This document shows positions 1 to 6,992 of a DNA stretch of 64,000 nucleotides, piece by piece. The DNA comes from Ostrinia nubilalis (lineage: Eukaryota > Arthropoda > Insecta > Lepidoptera > Crambidae). The notes below the pieces were generated by a model. The model was not told where the DNA came from. It ran no database searches and worked only from the letters and a program-made list of their open reading frames with translations. The number at the start of each line of letters is the position of its first letter. Position 1 is the first letter of the stretch. Made by a program: the position numbers and the translations under genes. Location of the stretch: NCBI RefSeq assembly GCF_963855985.1, contig NC_087091.1, positions 17,428,154 through 17,492,153 of the forward strand, given 5' to 3'.

Positions 1-1
1 T

Positions 2-955
2 CATTTAAAAACCTGCATTAAAAATGGTCTTGTGTTAGACAAAATTCATCGTGTATTGACATTCAGACAAAGTACCTTTTTAGGTGAATATATTAATTTG
101 AATACTGAACTACGGAAAAAAGCGGTAACTCCATTTCAACAAGATTTATTTAAACTGTTGAATAATTCCGTGTTTGGTAAAACATTGGAAGACATCGAAA
201 AAAGAGTAGATGTGAGATTGGTTAATAGGTGGTCTGACGAAACCAATAAAACAAAAAAGTTTATTTCAGCAGACAAATTAATTGCAAGACCAAACTTTCA
301 TAGTGCTACAATTTTTTCAGAAAATTTTGTAGCTGTCCAGATGAAACCTGAGAGAATTTTTTTAGACAAACCAATTTACATCGGTTTTGCTGTATTAGAG
401 CTCTCAAAAAGCCATATGTACCAATTTCATTATTCAATTATAAAACCTCACTATGGGGATAAAGTAAAGTTATGTTACACAGATACTGATAGTTTTGTGT
501 ACAAAATTGAAACATCAGATTTTTATAATGATTTAAAGAATAATTTCTTAAGTTACTTTGATACTAGTAATTATAGTGTAGATAATATTTTTGGTTTACC
601 GATAAAAAACAAAAAAATTCCTGGCTTGTTTAAAGACGAGCTAGGAGGTGAAATAATGACTGAATTCGTAGGTTTGCGGTCTAAATTGTATTGCATAAAA
701 ACAGAATCATCACTTATTAAGAAAGCAAAAGGCGTTAAGAAAAATGTAGTCAGAGACTTGTCATCGTCTGACTATAGATCAGCTTTGCTTCATAACACAG
801 TGATACGGAAAAAAAACATTTTGTTCAGATGTATCAAGCATGAGATTTTTACACAAAATGTTAATAAAATAGCATTGTCCAATTCCGATGACAAACGTTT
901 AATTCAATCAGACAAAGTGTCAACCTGGGCTTGGGGTCATAATAAAATTATATAA
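2..955 (+). CDS. polB: Family B DNA polymerase (adintovirus/Polinton PolB), C-terminal part
   Basis: The reading frame is open to the left edge of the window, so only about 317 C-terminal residues are seen of a protein that is usually 1,000 residues or more in this group. It would replicate the element's DNA by protein priming. Polymerase motif B is visible as KLLNNSVFGKT (about nt 152-184) and the catalytic motif C as YTDTDS (about nt 476-493), with both metal-binding aspartates present. The downstream DELGGEIMTEFVGLRSKLY stretch is typical of Polinton-type palm/thumb regions. There is no frameshift or premature stop; the TAA ends at 955 and an AATAAA follows at 1038. It points toward the other element genes and is one of two on the plus strand. 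The family is clear; whether it is a free-living virus or a fixed genomic copy cannot be told here. Confidence 0.95.
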   Translation, partial: HLKTCIKNGLVLDKIHRVLTFRQSTFLGEYINLNTELRKKAVTPFQQDLFKLLNNSVFGKTLEDIEKRVDVRLVNRWSDETNKTKKFISADKLIARPNFHSATIFSENFVAVQMKPERIFLDKPIYIGFAVLELSKSHMYQFHYSIIKPHYGDKVKLCYTDTDSFVYKIETSDFYNDLKNNFLSYFDTSNYSVDNIFGLPIKNKKIPGLFKDELGGEIMTEFVGLRSKLYCIKTESSLIKKAKGVKKNVVRDLSSSDYRSALLHNTVIRKKNILFRCIKHEIFTQNVNKIALSNSDDKRLIQSDKVSTWAWGHNKII

Positions 956-1037
956 AGTTTAGGTTAAAATGTAATTTAGAAAATAATTAATAGTTAATTT
1001 TATTAGATAAGTTTTAATATTTTTATTTTTATTATTA

Positions 1038-1043
1038 AATAAA
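1038..1043 (+). terminator. Poly(A) signal after polB
   Basis: AATAAA lies 83 nt downstream of the polymerase stop codon in very AT-rich DNA, at the expected place for the 3' end of that transcript. Chance occurrence in such AT-rich sequence is also possible. Confidence 0.4.
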
Positions 1044-1268
1044 TTACATATTATATTAATATTTTGTATTATTTATAAAATTCACGCAAAAAATAATCGA
1101 CAATACTGATGTCATGTTTATGAACACGTGCTGAGTATTATGTAGGTCGTCAGTGACGACAATATTAATTATAAACTCAGCAAAATGTGATTGATTCCTC
1201 AGTTCGATTATTTTTTTTACCATTCACACATTTTCTCTGACGGAAGTTGGACGATAGCTTCTATTTTT

Positions 1269-1350
1269 GTAAGTATTCATTTAGTAGTTTGCGTTACACT
1301 TTGTTTTACATTAAAAATATTTTTACTAATGAAACTTTATTTTGTTATAG
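1269..1350 (+). other. Candidate 82-nt 5'UTR intron upstream of the 133-residue gene
   Basis: A strong donor (TTTTT|GTAAGTATT) at 1269 and an acceptor (TTTTGTTATAG|ATA) at 1350 flank an AT-rich 82-nt stretch ending 3 nt before the ATG at 1354. Both sites match insect consensus and the length is normal for a short insect intron. If real, transcripts begin in the 956-1268 spacer and are spliced by the host, implying nuclear transcription. This is an inference from motifs only. Confidence 0.4.
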
Positions 1351-1353
1351 ATA

Positions 1354-1755
1354 ATGGCTCAATCTCCTGACATCATGTTGTCCCAATACGCTCAAGATCC
1401 GCTAGAGGGATTTACACAAGAGTTTCCAGAGCTGAGTTCAAGACTACACGCGCACGCCTGTCTTCAAAGAAAAGTGAAAAAGCCTAAACATCAAAAAGGC
1501 GTTTCAAAAAGAAGACTAGGACCGACGAAATCCTATGTGATAACAAAAAACCAGAAAGGAAAGAGGCTCATCAAAATAGAAGTAGTTGACTTAAGTGAAA
1601 TGGGTTCGGCTTCATCCTCAGAAATCGAAGATCAAGAGGATAATGTGCTGCTAAGCGCACAATACGTGGTCCAGGATTCATACGATGAGATCATGGACCT
1701 CACCGACAATCTAGTGCAAAAAATATCAAAAAAACTTTGTGGTGATAACTTTTAG
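1354..1755 (+). CDS. Uncharacterised 133-residue accessory protein of the adintovirus
   Basis: I do not recognise a family. The first ATG follows a possible splice acceptor by 3 nt. The protein has an N-terminal part without charge clusters, a basic central stretch (about residues 38-60, rich in K and R, including KKPKHQKGVSKRR), then an acidic serine-rich stretch (about 80-97) and an amphipathic C-terminus ending KKLCGDNF. The basic patch could be a nuclear localisation or nucleic-acid-binding segment. Adintoviruses often carry small, fast-evolving accessory proteins near the polymerase gene; this is a candidate, but no catalytic motif or retinoblastoma-binding LxCxE is present. Its frame is intact, and it converges with the minus-strand gene block, leaving about 280 nt between their stop codons. 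Confidence 0.6.
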   Translation: MAQSPDIMLSQYAQDPLEGFTQEFPELSSRLHAHACLQRKVKKPKHQKGVSKRRLGPTKSYVITKNQKGKRLIKIEVVDLSEMGSASSSEIEDQEDNVLLSAQYVVQDSYDEIMDLTDNLVQKISKKLCGDNF

Positions 1756-1767
1756 TGTTTTTTTTTT

Positions 1768-1890
1768 TCAAGTGTTAGTTTTAGTGTAATGTAAGTAATA
1801 AGTTTTTTTTTTGTATTTTTAGTGTTTTTATAAGTGTAGTTTTAGTGTAATGTAAGTAATAAGATTTTTGTATTTTTATTATAAGTGTTT
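1768..1890 (+). repeat. Tandem duplication in the 3' region of the 133-residue gene
   Basis: Two and a part copies of a unit of roughly 55-60 nt follow each other; each contains TTTTAGTGTAATGTAAGTAA and a T-run followed by GTATTTTTA. It lies in the spacer between the convergent transcription units and looks like a recent slippage duplication. Confidence 0.7.
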
Positions 1891-1984
1891 TTTGTGTAAA
1901 TATAGTTCTACAGTCAGATGTAAAGTGTCTTCTTATTTTGTATTCCCGTTAAATTAAACAACATTTTTATCAAGAAATAATTAC

Positions 1985-1990
1985 TTTATT
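1985..1990 (-). terminator. Poly(A) signal for the minus-strand structural gene block
   Basis: AATAAA on the minus strand lies 47 nt beyond the stop codon of the last minus-strand gene. It is the first such signal after the overlapping genes from the phospholipase to the 163-residue protein, which fits one shared 3' end. Confidence 0.4.
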
Positions 1991-2036
1991 TAAATTGTCA
2001 ATATACATAATTTAAAGAATTTAATTAAAGTTAATA

Positions 2037-2528
2037 TTATACTGCTACATTTTTTTCAACACACCATTTCTTTATACACATCACATTCTTTAATGCACAA
2101 TATTTCTTATGAGTAAAACAGTTAAATAATGTAGGGTTATCAAAACAATAAAGTTTGTAAAGAGTACTTAAATTTGGAGCGCCTAAACAAGTTACATCTA
2201 AAACGTCATTTTGATTACATAAATTATGCACCCATTTGATCTTTTCTTCTCCTTTTACTAAGATATATTTGCCTTTTAAATAAGGTACGATAAGTCTTTG
2301 AAATTCTCTATAGTCAATATATCCTTCATTCCACCGATAGCCTCTGTTTTTTTCGATCCAGCAAACTTGCTTTTTTTCTTCAGCAGTCAATGAAGAAAAC
2401 GGGTATGGAGGCTTAATCAAAAATATGTGAGTATGCTCTTGAGTAGCTATAGCAAATTCTTTTATTATAAATTCATTTTTGCTATTTTTAAATCCTTGCA
2501 GATCTACGATTATATTATTGCTATTCAT
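2037..2528 (-). CDS. Polinton-type conserved protein, possibly a degenerate RNase H-like nuclease
   Basis: 163 residues. The layout is one I associate with proteins in many insect Polinton-type elements: an N-terminal beta strand IIVDLQGFKNSKNEFIIKEF, a middle PPYPFSSL...W segment, and a cysteine-rich C-terminus (CALKNVMCIKKWC, about residues 144-156). The start resembles the first strand of RNase H/DEDD exonuclease folds, with one aspartate (D9) but not the usual paired D-x-E, so catalysis is doubtful. The later LDVTCLGAPNLSTL segment resembles the conserved strand carrying another acidic residue. Function is unknown. Its ATG overlaps the hexon TGA as ATGA (2528-2525), so it is probably translated from the same message. 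It is the last gene of the minus-strand block. Confidence 0.75.
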   Translation of the reverse strand: MNSNNIIVDLQGFKNSKNEFIIKEFAIATQEHTHIFLIKPPYPFSSLTAEEKKQVCWIEKNRGYRWNEGYIDYREFQRLIVPYLKGKYILVKGEEKIKWVHNLCNQNDVLDVTCLGAPNLSTLYKLYCFDNPTLFNCFTHKKYCALKNVMCIKKWCVEKNVAV

Positions 2529-3733
2529 GATATTTTCTTGACGATATTACTCAGAGGTTTGTATTCAAATATACAATCGTTTAGAATCAAGCAATAAGCA
2601 GCTGTCTGATCTGGTATCTCTTGGTCTGTTTCAATTTCAACTCTTACGTCGATCGAACCTTTTAAAGTTTCGTGTTGTCTTGAACAGTCGATAACAAATA
2701 AGGGAGCTACGTCTCTGAATTCTTTCAAGCTCAACAACGGCTCCGACCGGCGTCCGTGATACGACTGCTGAAATCTTGAATACTGTTCGTATAATAAAGC
2801 AATTTTTTCCTCTGAAAAACTGACATTTAGTCCTTCATACGGATAATATGTTGAATTTAAAAAGACTCTTACATCTCGTACGTGACAATGATCAAACTCC
2901 GCCATTGACAACACAGCATTATGTTTGCGATTGGTTTGTAAGGCAATTACAACAAATCGTGGTTTTTCTATTTGCGATGAAGTTTTTATAGACCAAGTGT
3001 GCTTACGTGTTTTAGGTAGTAATGGATATTCATACAGATCCCAATTACGAAACACTAATGGAATAGCTCGATCTTTCTCCAAGTGTTTCAATAGGTTAAT
3101 CCTCTCACGGTCTGAAACTTTGATGTGTGGAACGCGCCAAATAATTTTATTGATTATTATGTCATCTACAACTTCACCTGCATTTAACTTGACCGCATTA
3201 AGGTTAGTATTACTTCTCAGTAACACTAACTCGTGTTTACAGTTAATGATAATTTTTTCATAATCCTCTGCAAATCCCAGTATTCTATTTAATGGTATAG
3301 ATGCAGAAAATGCTCCACCACTTGTATTGTTGGTTCCTGCGGTTGACCACCCCCAAACTCGACCACATTTGGATTCATTTTCATTTAAGGATAGGTAAGA
3401 TTTCATTGTTGTAGTAATACCAGCATTTTTAATTTTATCAATTTCGACTCCATTAAGTTCATATCTTATGTCTTGGAAGAGGAATAAGCCTGGATTATTA
3501 ACGAAGTGCACATTTGATACTTTTTCTTTGGTGGTGCTGTTATACACAACTACTTTACCTTCGATATATAGACTACTAAGTGAAGGTAACACGTACAAGT
3601 CTTGTTGGTTGATAGGTATTCGTATTTCATCATTCTTGTTGAAACTTGTCACGTATGGTTTGTAGGAATGATACTCGAAACTTTCAATGCTGTTATCGTA
3701 TGATGTTTGTTGAGATATATTTAAAATATTCAT
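2525..3733 (-). CDS. Major capsid protein (hexon, double jelly-roll)
   Basis: 402 residues, close to the usual size of adintovirus/Polinton hexons. It would form the capsid facets as trimers with two jelly-roll domains per subunit. Seen in the sequence: an N-terminal arm, then SYKPYVTSFNKNDEIRIPI and LYIEGKVVVY strands, a central FLFQDIRYELNGVEIDK strand-turn, the IIWRVPHIKVSDRERINLLK segment that joins the two barrels, and KPRFVVIALQT and HVRDVRVFLNSTYYPYE strands of the second barrel. These are typical of the Polinton MCP. The ATG at 3733 overlaps the stop of the 48-residue gene (ATGA), and its own TGA overlaps the next ATG. The frame is intact. Identification rests on family resemblance and on position after the penton and protease genes. 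Confidence 0.85.
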   Translation of the reverse strand: MNILNISQQTSYDNSIESFEYHSYKPYVTSFNKNDEIRIPINQQDLYVLPSLSSLYIEGKVVVYNSTTKEKVSNVHFVNNPGLFLFQDIRYELNGVEIDKIKNAGITTTMKSYLSLNENESKCGRVWGWSTAGTNNTSGGAFSASIPLNRILGFAEDYEKIIINCKHELVLLRSNTNLNAVKLNAGEVVDDIIINKIIWRVPHIKVSDRERINLLKHLEKDRAIPLVFRNWDLYEYPLLPKTRKHTWSIKTSSQIEKPRFVVIALQTNRKHNAVLSMAEFDHCHVRDVRVFLNSTYYPYEGLNVSFSEEKIALLYEQYSRFQQSYHGRRSEPLLSLKEFRDVAPLFVIDCSRQHETLKGSIDVRVEIETDQEIPDQTAAYCLILNDCIFEYKPLSNIVKKIS

Positions 3734-3876
3734 TTTATTAAACCAATTAATTTGAGAAATTCTTTATTGGTCTTTGTTAGCTTCTTTTTAAGCTGAAGCG
3801 GTCTGTCTTTGTGGAATGTTCTTTTAGAACTGAGTGGAGTGCGCAATGTAGAAGGATTTTTATTGAAGTTAATCAT
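3730..3876 (-). CDS. 48-residue basic protein between penton and hexon
   Basis: This small frame fills the whole gap between penton and hexon. Its ATG overlaps the penton TGA (ATGA, 3876-3873) and its TGA overlaps the hexon ATG (ATGA, 3733-3730). That double fit is hard to obtain by chance and argues that it is translated. The product is strongly basic (11 lysines, 3 arginines) with a C-terminal LTKTNKEFLKLIGLIK segment that can form an amphipathic helix. A small capsid-associated or DNA-condensing protein, comparable in role to small adenovirus core peptides, is a reasonable guess. No homology can be asserted from the sequence alone. Confidence 0.7.
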   Translation of the reverse strand: MINFNKNPSTLRTPLSSKRTFHKDRPLQLKKKLTKTNKEFLKLIGLIK

Positions 3877-4577
3877 TTTTTTCTGAAATGTAAATAAAGT
3901 TGTACTTCTTCACCTCGTAAGTTTATCTCTTTGTTTTCAGCATCCAACAGCCTGATATTGATAGCGCTTATAGAACTTTGATTGACAGGAAAGTAAATTA
4001 AATTTTTAGGTATTTCAATTATTCGATAACCAGGTGGTACATTAGGCACGAATTCATAAATTATATGGCTTGCTTTCCCGTTCACAAATGAACCACTGAC
4101 TACATCGCATTCGATCCTCACAATGGTTGTTGATAGAATGCTCACAGGATACTTTGATTCAGTACTTATATTTGCATTTATTGTTTGCATTCCAAAACCT
4201 AAAATTTTACCAATTGAGCTACTTTTATGAAAATGAACGTCTTTAGAACAAAAAATATTTGTTTTCAATGTGTTATTATTACAAGTAAGTTTTAATGTAG
4301 TGTTCTTGATGTTATTTTTTAAGTAATCACAAATATCCTGAAGCTCGTAAGACCCTTCAGGAATTTCGATGATCTCATTTTCACCATAGTAAAACTTGTT
4401 GTTTCTTTCATCTATGTTGGGAATTGAATTGAAGGTTGAAAAATATAAAAGACCGCATTCGTAGTCCTCTCGAAGCTCTAAAGTCGGTGAATAATTTGTT
4501 GTTAAGGAGGCTCCTGTTCCGGTTATAGACACAGTGAAAGACATTATTATACTGACACGTTTATTTATAATTTTCAT
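3873..4577 (-). CDS. Minor capsid protein (penton, single jelly-roll)
   Basis: 234 residues from the ATG at 4577, or 223 from a second in-frame ATG at 4544 (MSFTVSITG), which resembles the usual N-terminus of the family. I prefer 4577 because it forms TAATG with the protease stop, matching the stop/start overlaps elsewhere in the block, but 4544 is a real alternative. The frame also continues upstream without an ATG. The protein would sit at the five-fold vertices. Visible marks are FTVSITGTGASL, YECGLLYFSTFNSIPNIDERNN, the IPEGSYELQDICDYL helix, and late strands (VPPGYRIIEIP, LYLHFRKK), in the order seen in adintovirus/Polinton pentons. It lies between protease and hexon as in related elements. 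Confidence 0.8.
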   Translation of the reverse strand: MKIINKRVSIIMSFTVSITGTGASLTTNYSPTLELREDYECGLLYFSTFNSIPNIDERNNKFYYGENEIIEIPEGSYELQDICDYLKNNIKNTTLKLTCNNNTLKTNIFCSKDVHFHKSSSIGKILGFGMQTINANISTESKYPVSILSTTIVRIECDVVSGSFVNGKASHIIYEFVPNVPPGYRIIEIPKNLIYFPVNQSSISAINIRLLDAENKEINLRGEEVQLYLHFRKK

Positions 4578-4915
4578 TATATAAATGTTTTTTTCCAATA
4601 ATTTCTTAAAAATTTCAGACACAAATGACCACAGTTTATTGTACCAAAGGCTTGATGTCGTACATAATTATAGTTTATAGATAAGTTACTAAAATATTTG
4701 ACTAATTCTAATGGAGGTTTTAAATTACCAAAACTGTCATAATATTCAACATAATCATTTTGCTTTACAAAGGCTACCCAATGTGTGCCAGGATTTTTAT
4801 TACTATCCAAATTCATGATTGCACATTCTATCTTCTTAGGTTTTGCAGGTAATGTATCTCTCATGAATACACCACGAAAGAATGGAATATCACTAGCATG
4901 TTCTAATATATCCAA
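4577..4915 (-). CDS. Adenain-type maturation cysteine protease, no ATG start
   Basis: It would cleave capsid and core precursors during virion maturation. About 112 residues are covered by this interval (numbered from the TTG codon at 4915): the catalytic histidine is in NPGTHWVAF (about residue 45), the acidic residue in YYDSFG (about 60), a glutamine of the oxyanion region near 88, and the nucleophile in NCGHLCLKF (Cys about 95). The conserved N-terminal FRGVFMRDTLP is present, and the first ATG in frame falls inside it, too late to be the start. The frame is open without any ATG up to 4951, where it meets the slippery site at the end of the phospholipase gene in exactly the -1 frame. Translation as a frameshift extension of that protein is therefore the best explanation; a non-AUG start such as TTG at 4915 is the alternative. 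Its stop forms TAATG with the penton ATG. Confidence 0.9.
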   Translation of the reverse strand: MDILEHASDIPFFRGVFMRDTLPAKPKKIECAIMNLDSNKNPGTHWVAFVKQNDYVEYYDSFGNLKPPLELVKYFSNLSINYNYVRHQAFGTINCGHLCLKFLRNYWKKTFI

Positions 4916-4947
4916 GTTAGTGAGCGCACGTCTAGGTAGCCGCTTAA

Positions 4948-5676
4948 TCAGTTTTTTGAGGGATTGAGATATAAACCAGCTCCTTTTTTATGAGGTTTTA
5001 TATACAGTCCTTTTCCAAGGGCTACTGCTTCCATCATTCTGTTATGCCTTTCTGATTCCATTAGACTCTTTTGTGCGGCTTTAGAATCATTAACAGCTTT
5101 TGCTATACCAGCTGCTCCTCCAGCAAGAGAACCTAAAGCCGATAACCCCGCAAAAATAGGAATAAGTGGTAAAAGTCCACCACATTTTGGAAGAGGAATA
5201 CATCGAGGTAATCGTATTCCTTTTTTGTTAGCGAACAGTTTTTTTGCAGCTGCATAAGCATATTTTATAGCAGAGTGATTATCTTTAGATTTATTTTTTT
5301 TTAATTCTGTTTTTATTTTCTTTATCCCTTTCTTAAATGACGTTATACCTCGACCGGCTCTGATTTTTGCTTTCATCGCATTTTTAACTATCCATGAAGC
5401 AATTTTTTCTCCTCTTCCAACATCTTTTGATTTTAACCTTTTTTTAGCCATATTTAACAATTCTAAGTCAGCCTTTTGTCGAGCACCAGAATCTTTATTC
5501 AAATAAGCAATATCGTGGTGCATACAAGCCTCGTCCAATTTGTTGATCCCACGCTCGCCTCGAAGTAATCGTTTCTGAAGTTTAGTTCCAGGACCACAAA
5601 ATTGATATCCAGGTAAGTGTAACTCAAACGGTAAATGATCTATCAATGTATTAATTATACCACTGCCTCCCTTCAT
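4948..5676 (-). CDS. Phospholipase A2-domain virion protein with core/pVI-like tail
   Basis: 242 residues from the ATG at 5676. The N-terminal third is a parvovirus VP1-like phospholipase A2: calcium loop YQFCGPGTKL (24-33) and catalytic pair in LDEACMHHDIAY (His54, Asp55), followed by a helix AKDxE-like ADLELL. Such domains open endosomal membranes during entry. The middle (about 100-165) is very rich in K and R, fit for DNA binding. A glycine/alanine-rich hydrophobic segment (about 167-192, GGLLPLIPIFAGLSALGSLA) follows, which may insert in membranes, then the repeated GKGLYIKP/GAGLYLNP ends that resemble protease cleavage or packaging tails of adenovirus-like core proteins. The last codons form a slippery site leading into the protease. 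The gene starts 37 nt after the integrase stop. Confidence 0.88.
   Translation of the reverse strand: MKGGSGIINTLIDHLPFELHLPGYQFCGPGTKLQKRLLRGERGINKLDEACMHHDIAYLNKDSGARQKADLELLNMAKKRLKSKDVGRGEKIASWIVKNAMKAKIRAGRGITSFKKGIKKIKTELKKNKSKDNHSAIKYAYAAAKKLFANKKGIRLPRCIPLPKCGGLLPLIPIFAGLSALGSLAGGAAGIAKAVNDSKAAQKSLMESERHNRMMEAVALGKGLYIKPHKKGAGLYLNPSKN
4951..4957 (-). promoter_or_regulatory. Probable -1 ribosomal frameshift site (slippery heptamer)
   Basis: On the minus strand the zero-frame codons TCA AAA AAC TGA end the phospholipase gene. They contain A AAA AAC in the X XXY YYZ register, one of the classical eukaryotic -1 slippery sequences, with the stop codon immediately after it. A -1 slip leads into a frame free of stops that runs straight into the protease gene. 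I see no convincing long stem just downstream by eye, only short pairings, so efficiency is uncertain. Confidence 0.65.
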
Positions 5677-5713
5677 CGATTATCACAAAGTGAGTTATAG
5701 AGGAATTTATGTT

Positions 5714-6649
5714 TTATTTATATACACATTCACTTTTGTCAACCCAACTGTTTTCCTTATCACTTAAGCCTAACCATTTAACAAAAAGTTTGTTTCCTTT
5801 CCTTTTTATAACTTTTTCGATAAGATAAAGATCAGGCAGCTTCGTTTTTTGTAATTCATATCCGTAAAAAGAACCAAGAATAATTTGATTGTGTTTATCT
5901 TCAATTTGATACGTTTGTGGATTTGTTTGTTTGATTTTTATGATACGAAAAATTTCGGTAGACCAATTAGGTGTGTAACCTTTATAAAAATCTCCTTTGA
6001 ATTTACTAATACGAACAAAGTCGCCAACTTGAAAAGTTGATCGTTTATGCGTTTGTGGCTTTTGGCTTTTAATAATATTAGATCTAACAACAATCTCATT
6101 GGAATCATTAACATTTATTGGTTTGAATTTTGTAATCCGATGCAAAGTGTTATTGTACTGCAGTACAACTGCATCTAAATTATTTTTAAACCATTGATAA
6201 CGACCGCATAAACTAAATATTTTGTAGAGATGTGATTTTATCGTCCTTATTACTCGTTCTACAATTGCCGCCTTTTTAATAGAGTATGTGGAATAATGAT
6301 TTATGTTATAACTTTTTGTTAACTGTTTAAAACAATCGTTATAAAACTCTGTACCCAGATCTGTTTGCAAATTTCTAGGCTTTCGTGTTGATTCGGTAAA
6401 TATACTTCTCATTGCATTCGTAACACTTTGTTTGGATTTAGATTTCAACGGTCTAACCCATACGTATTTTGAAAAAGCGTCAATAACAACTAGAACATAT
6501 TTATATCCTTTATTAAATGATGAATATTTTTGAAAATCCATAAGGTCAGCTTGCCATAAATCATCTATCCCTTTAATAATCGTATGTCGACGGATGAAAT
6601 TTCTTCTCGCTGCTTTGTGTAGCTCGTTGACTATATCTTGTTTACTCAT
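5714..6649 (-). CDS. Retrovirus-like (rve) integrase with C-terminal chromodomain
   Basis: 311 residues from the ATG at 6649. It would join element ends to host DNA. The N-terminal ELHKAARRNF segment is the usual Polinton integrase start. The catalytic core shows D35 (LWQADLMDF), D97 (LQTDLGTEF) and E131 (KAAIVERVIRT), the D,D,E triad. A small SH3-like segment follows (FQVGDFVRISKFKGDFYKGY), and the last about 37 residues form a chromodomain (YLIEKVIKRKGN...VKWLGLSDKENSWVD) that in chromointegrases directs insertion to modified histones. All key residues are present and the frame is unbroken, so the protein may be functional. Its ATG overlaps the preceding gene by 8 nt. Confidence 0.95.
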   Translation of the reverse strand: MSKQDIVNELHKAARRNFIRRHTIIKGIDDLWQADLMDFQKYSSFNKGYKYVLVVIDAFSKYVWVRPLKSKSKQSVTNAMRSIFTESTRKPRNLQTDLGTEFYNDCFKQLTKSYNINHYSTYSIKKAAIVERVIRTIKSHLYKIFSLCGRYQWFKNNLDAVVLQYNNTLHRITKFKPINVNDSNEIVVRSNIIKSQKPQTHKRSTFQVGDFVRISKFKGDFYKGYTPNWSTEIFRIIKIKQTNPQTYQIEDKHNQIILGSFYGYELQKTKLPDLYLIEKVIKRKGNKLFVKWLGLSDKENSWVDKSECVYK

Positions 6650-6992
6650 TCTTGATAGATTTTGCTGTAATCATCCGATCGATTTCTTCTTTCGTGTAAT
6701 AAAATGTAGATAAATTATTAGTTGTTAATTTTTCCAAATTATTGAGATACTTCTTAATATTACTTTGAATGGTTTTCAATTCATTTTTTAAATCTTGAAC
6801 ACATTTATCCACATACTCTTTATTTACAGCCTCGTCATCGTTTTTAGGAGTTGGTAGTCCTTTTAATCTCGATGATTTTAAATCAAAGTCGCCTGTATCT
6901 GATCTTACTAATGTGTCATCTGTAAGAATATTAGTAAACTCAGACAGTCGTAAACGCTTATGAACGTGATGACCAAATTTATCTATATTCAT
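6642..6992 (-). CDS. Short coiled-coil protein with a phage-fiber-like motif
   Basis: 116 residues from the ATG at 6992. Residues about 43-63 read LKGLPTPKNDDEAVNKEYVD, strikingly like the L-x-P-x-D-A-V-N-K-x-Y-V-D motif of phage and nucleocytoplasmic-virus tail-fiber and neck proteins, where it links a repeat head to a trimeric stalk. It is followed by a clear coiled coil (about 63-93, heptads of L, I and V) and a short YYTKEEIDRMI tail, which also resembles fiber segments. A receptor-binding or vertex fiber base is therefore plausible. Its ATG overlaps the stop of the upstream gene as ATGA, and its own stop overlaps the integrase start by 8 nt. Functional assignment is inference. Confidence 0.7.
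   Translation of the reverse strand: MNIDKFGHHVHKRLRLSEFTNILTDDTLVRSDTGDFDLKSSRLKGLPTPKNDDEAVNKEYVDKCVQDLKNELKTIQSNIKKYLNNLEKLTTNNLSTFYYTKEEIDRMITAKSIKNE

Noticed and set aside
1354..1755. Oncoid-type LxCxE protein
   Set aside because: No LxCxE motif is present; only a LCG near the C-terminus.
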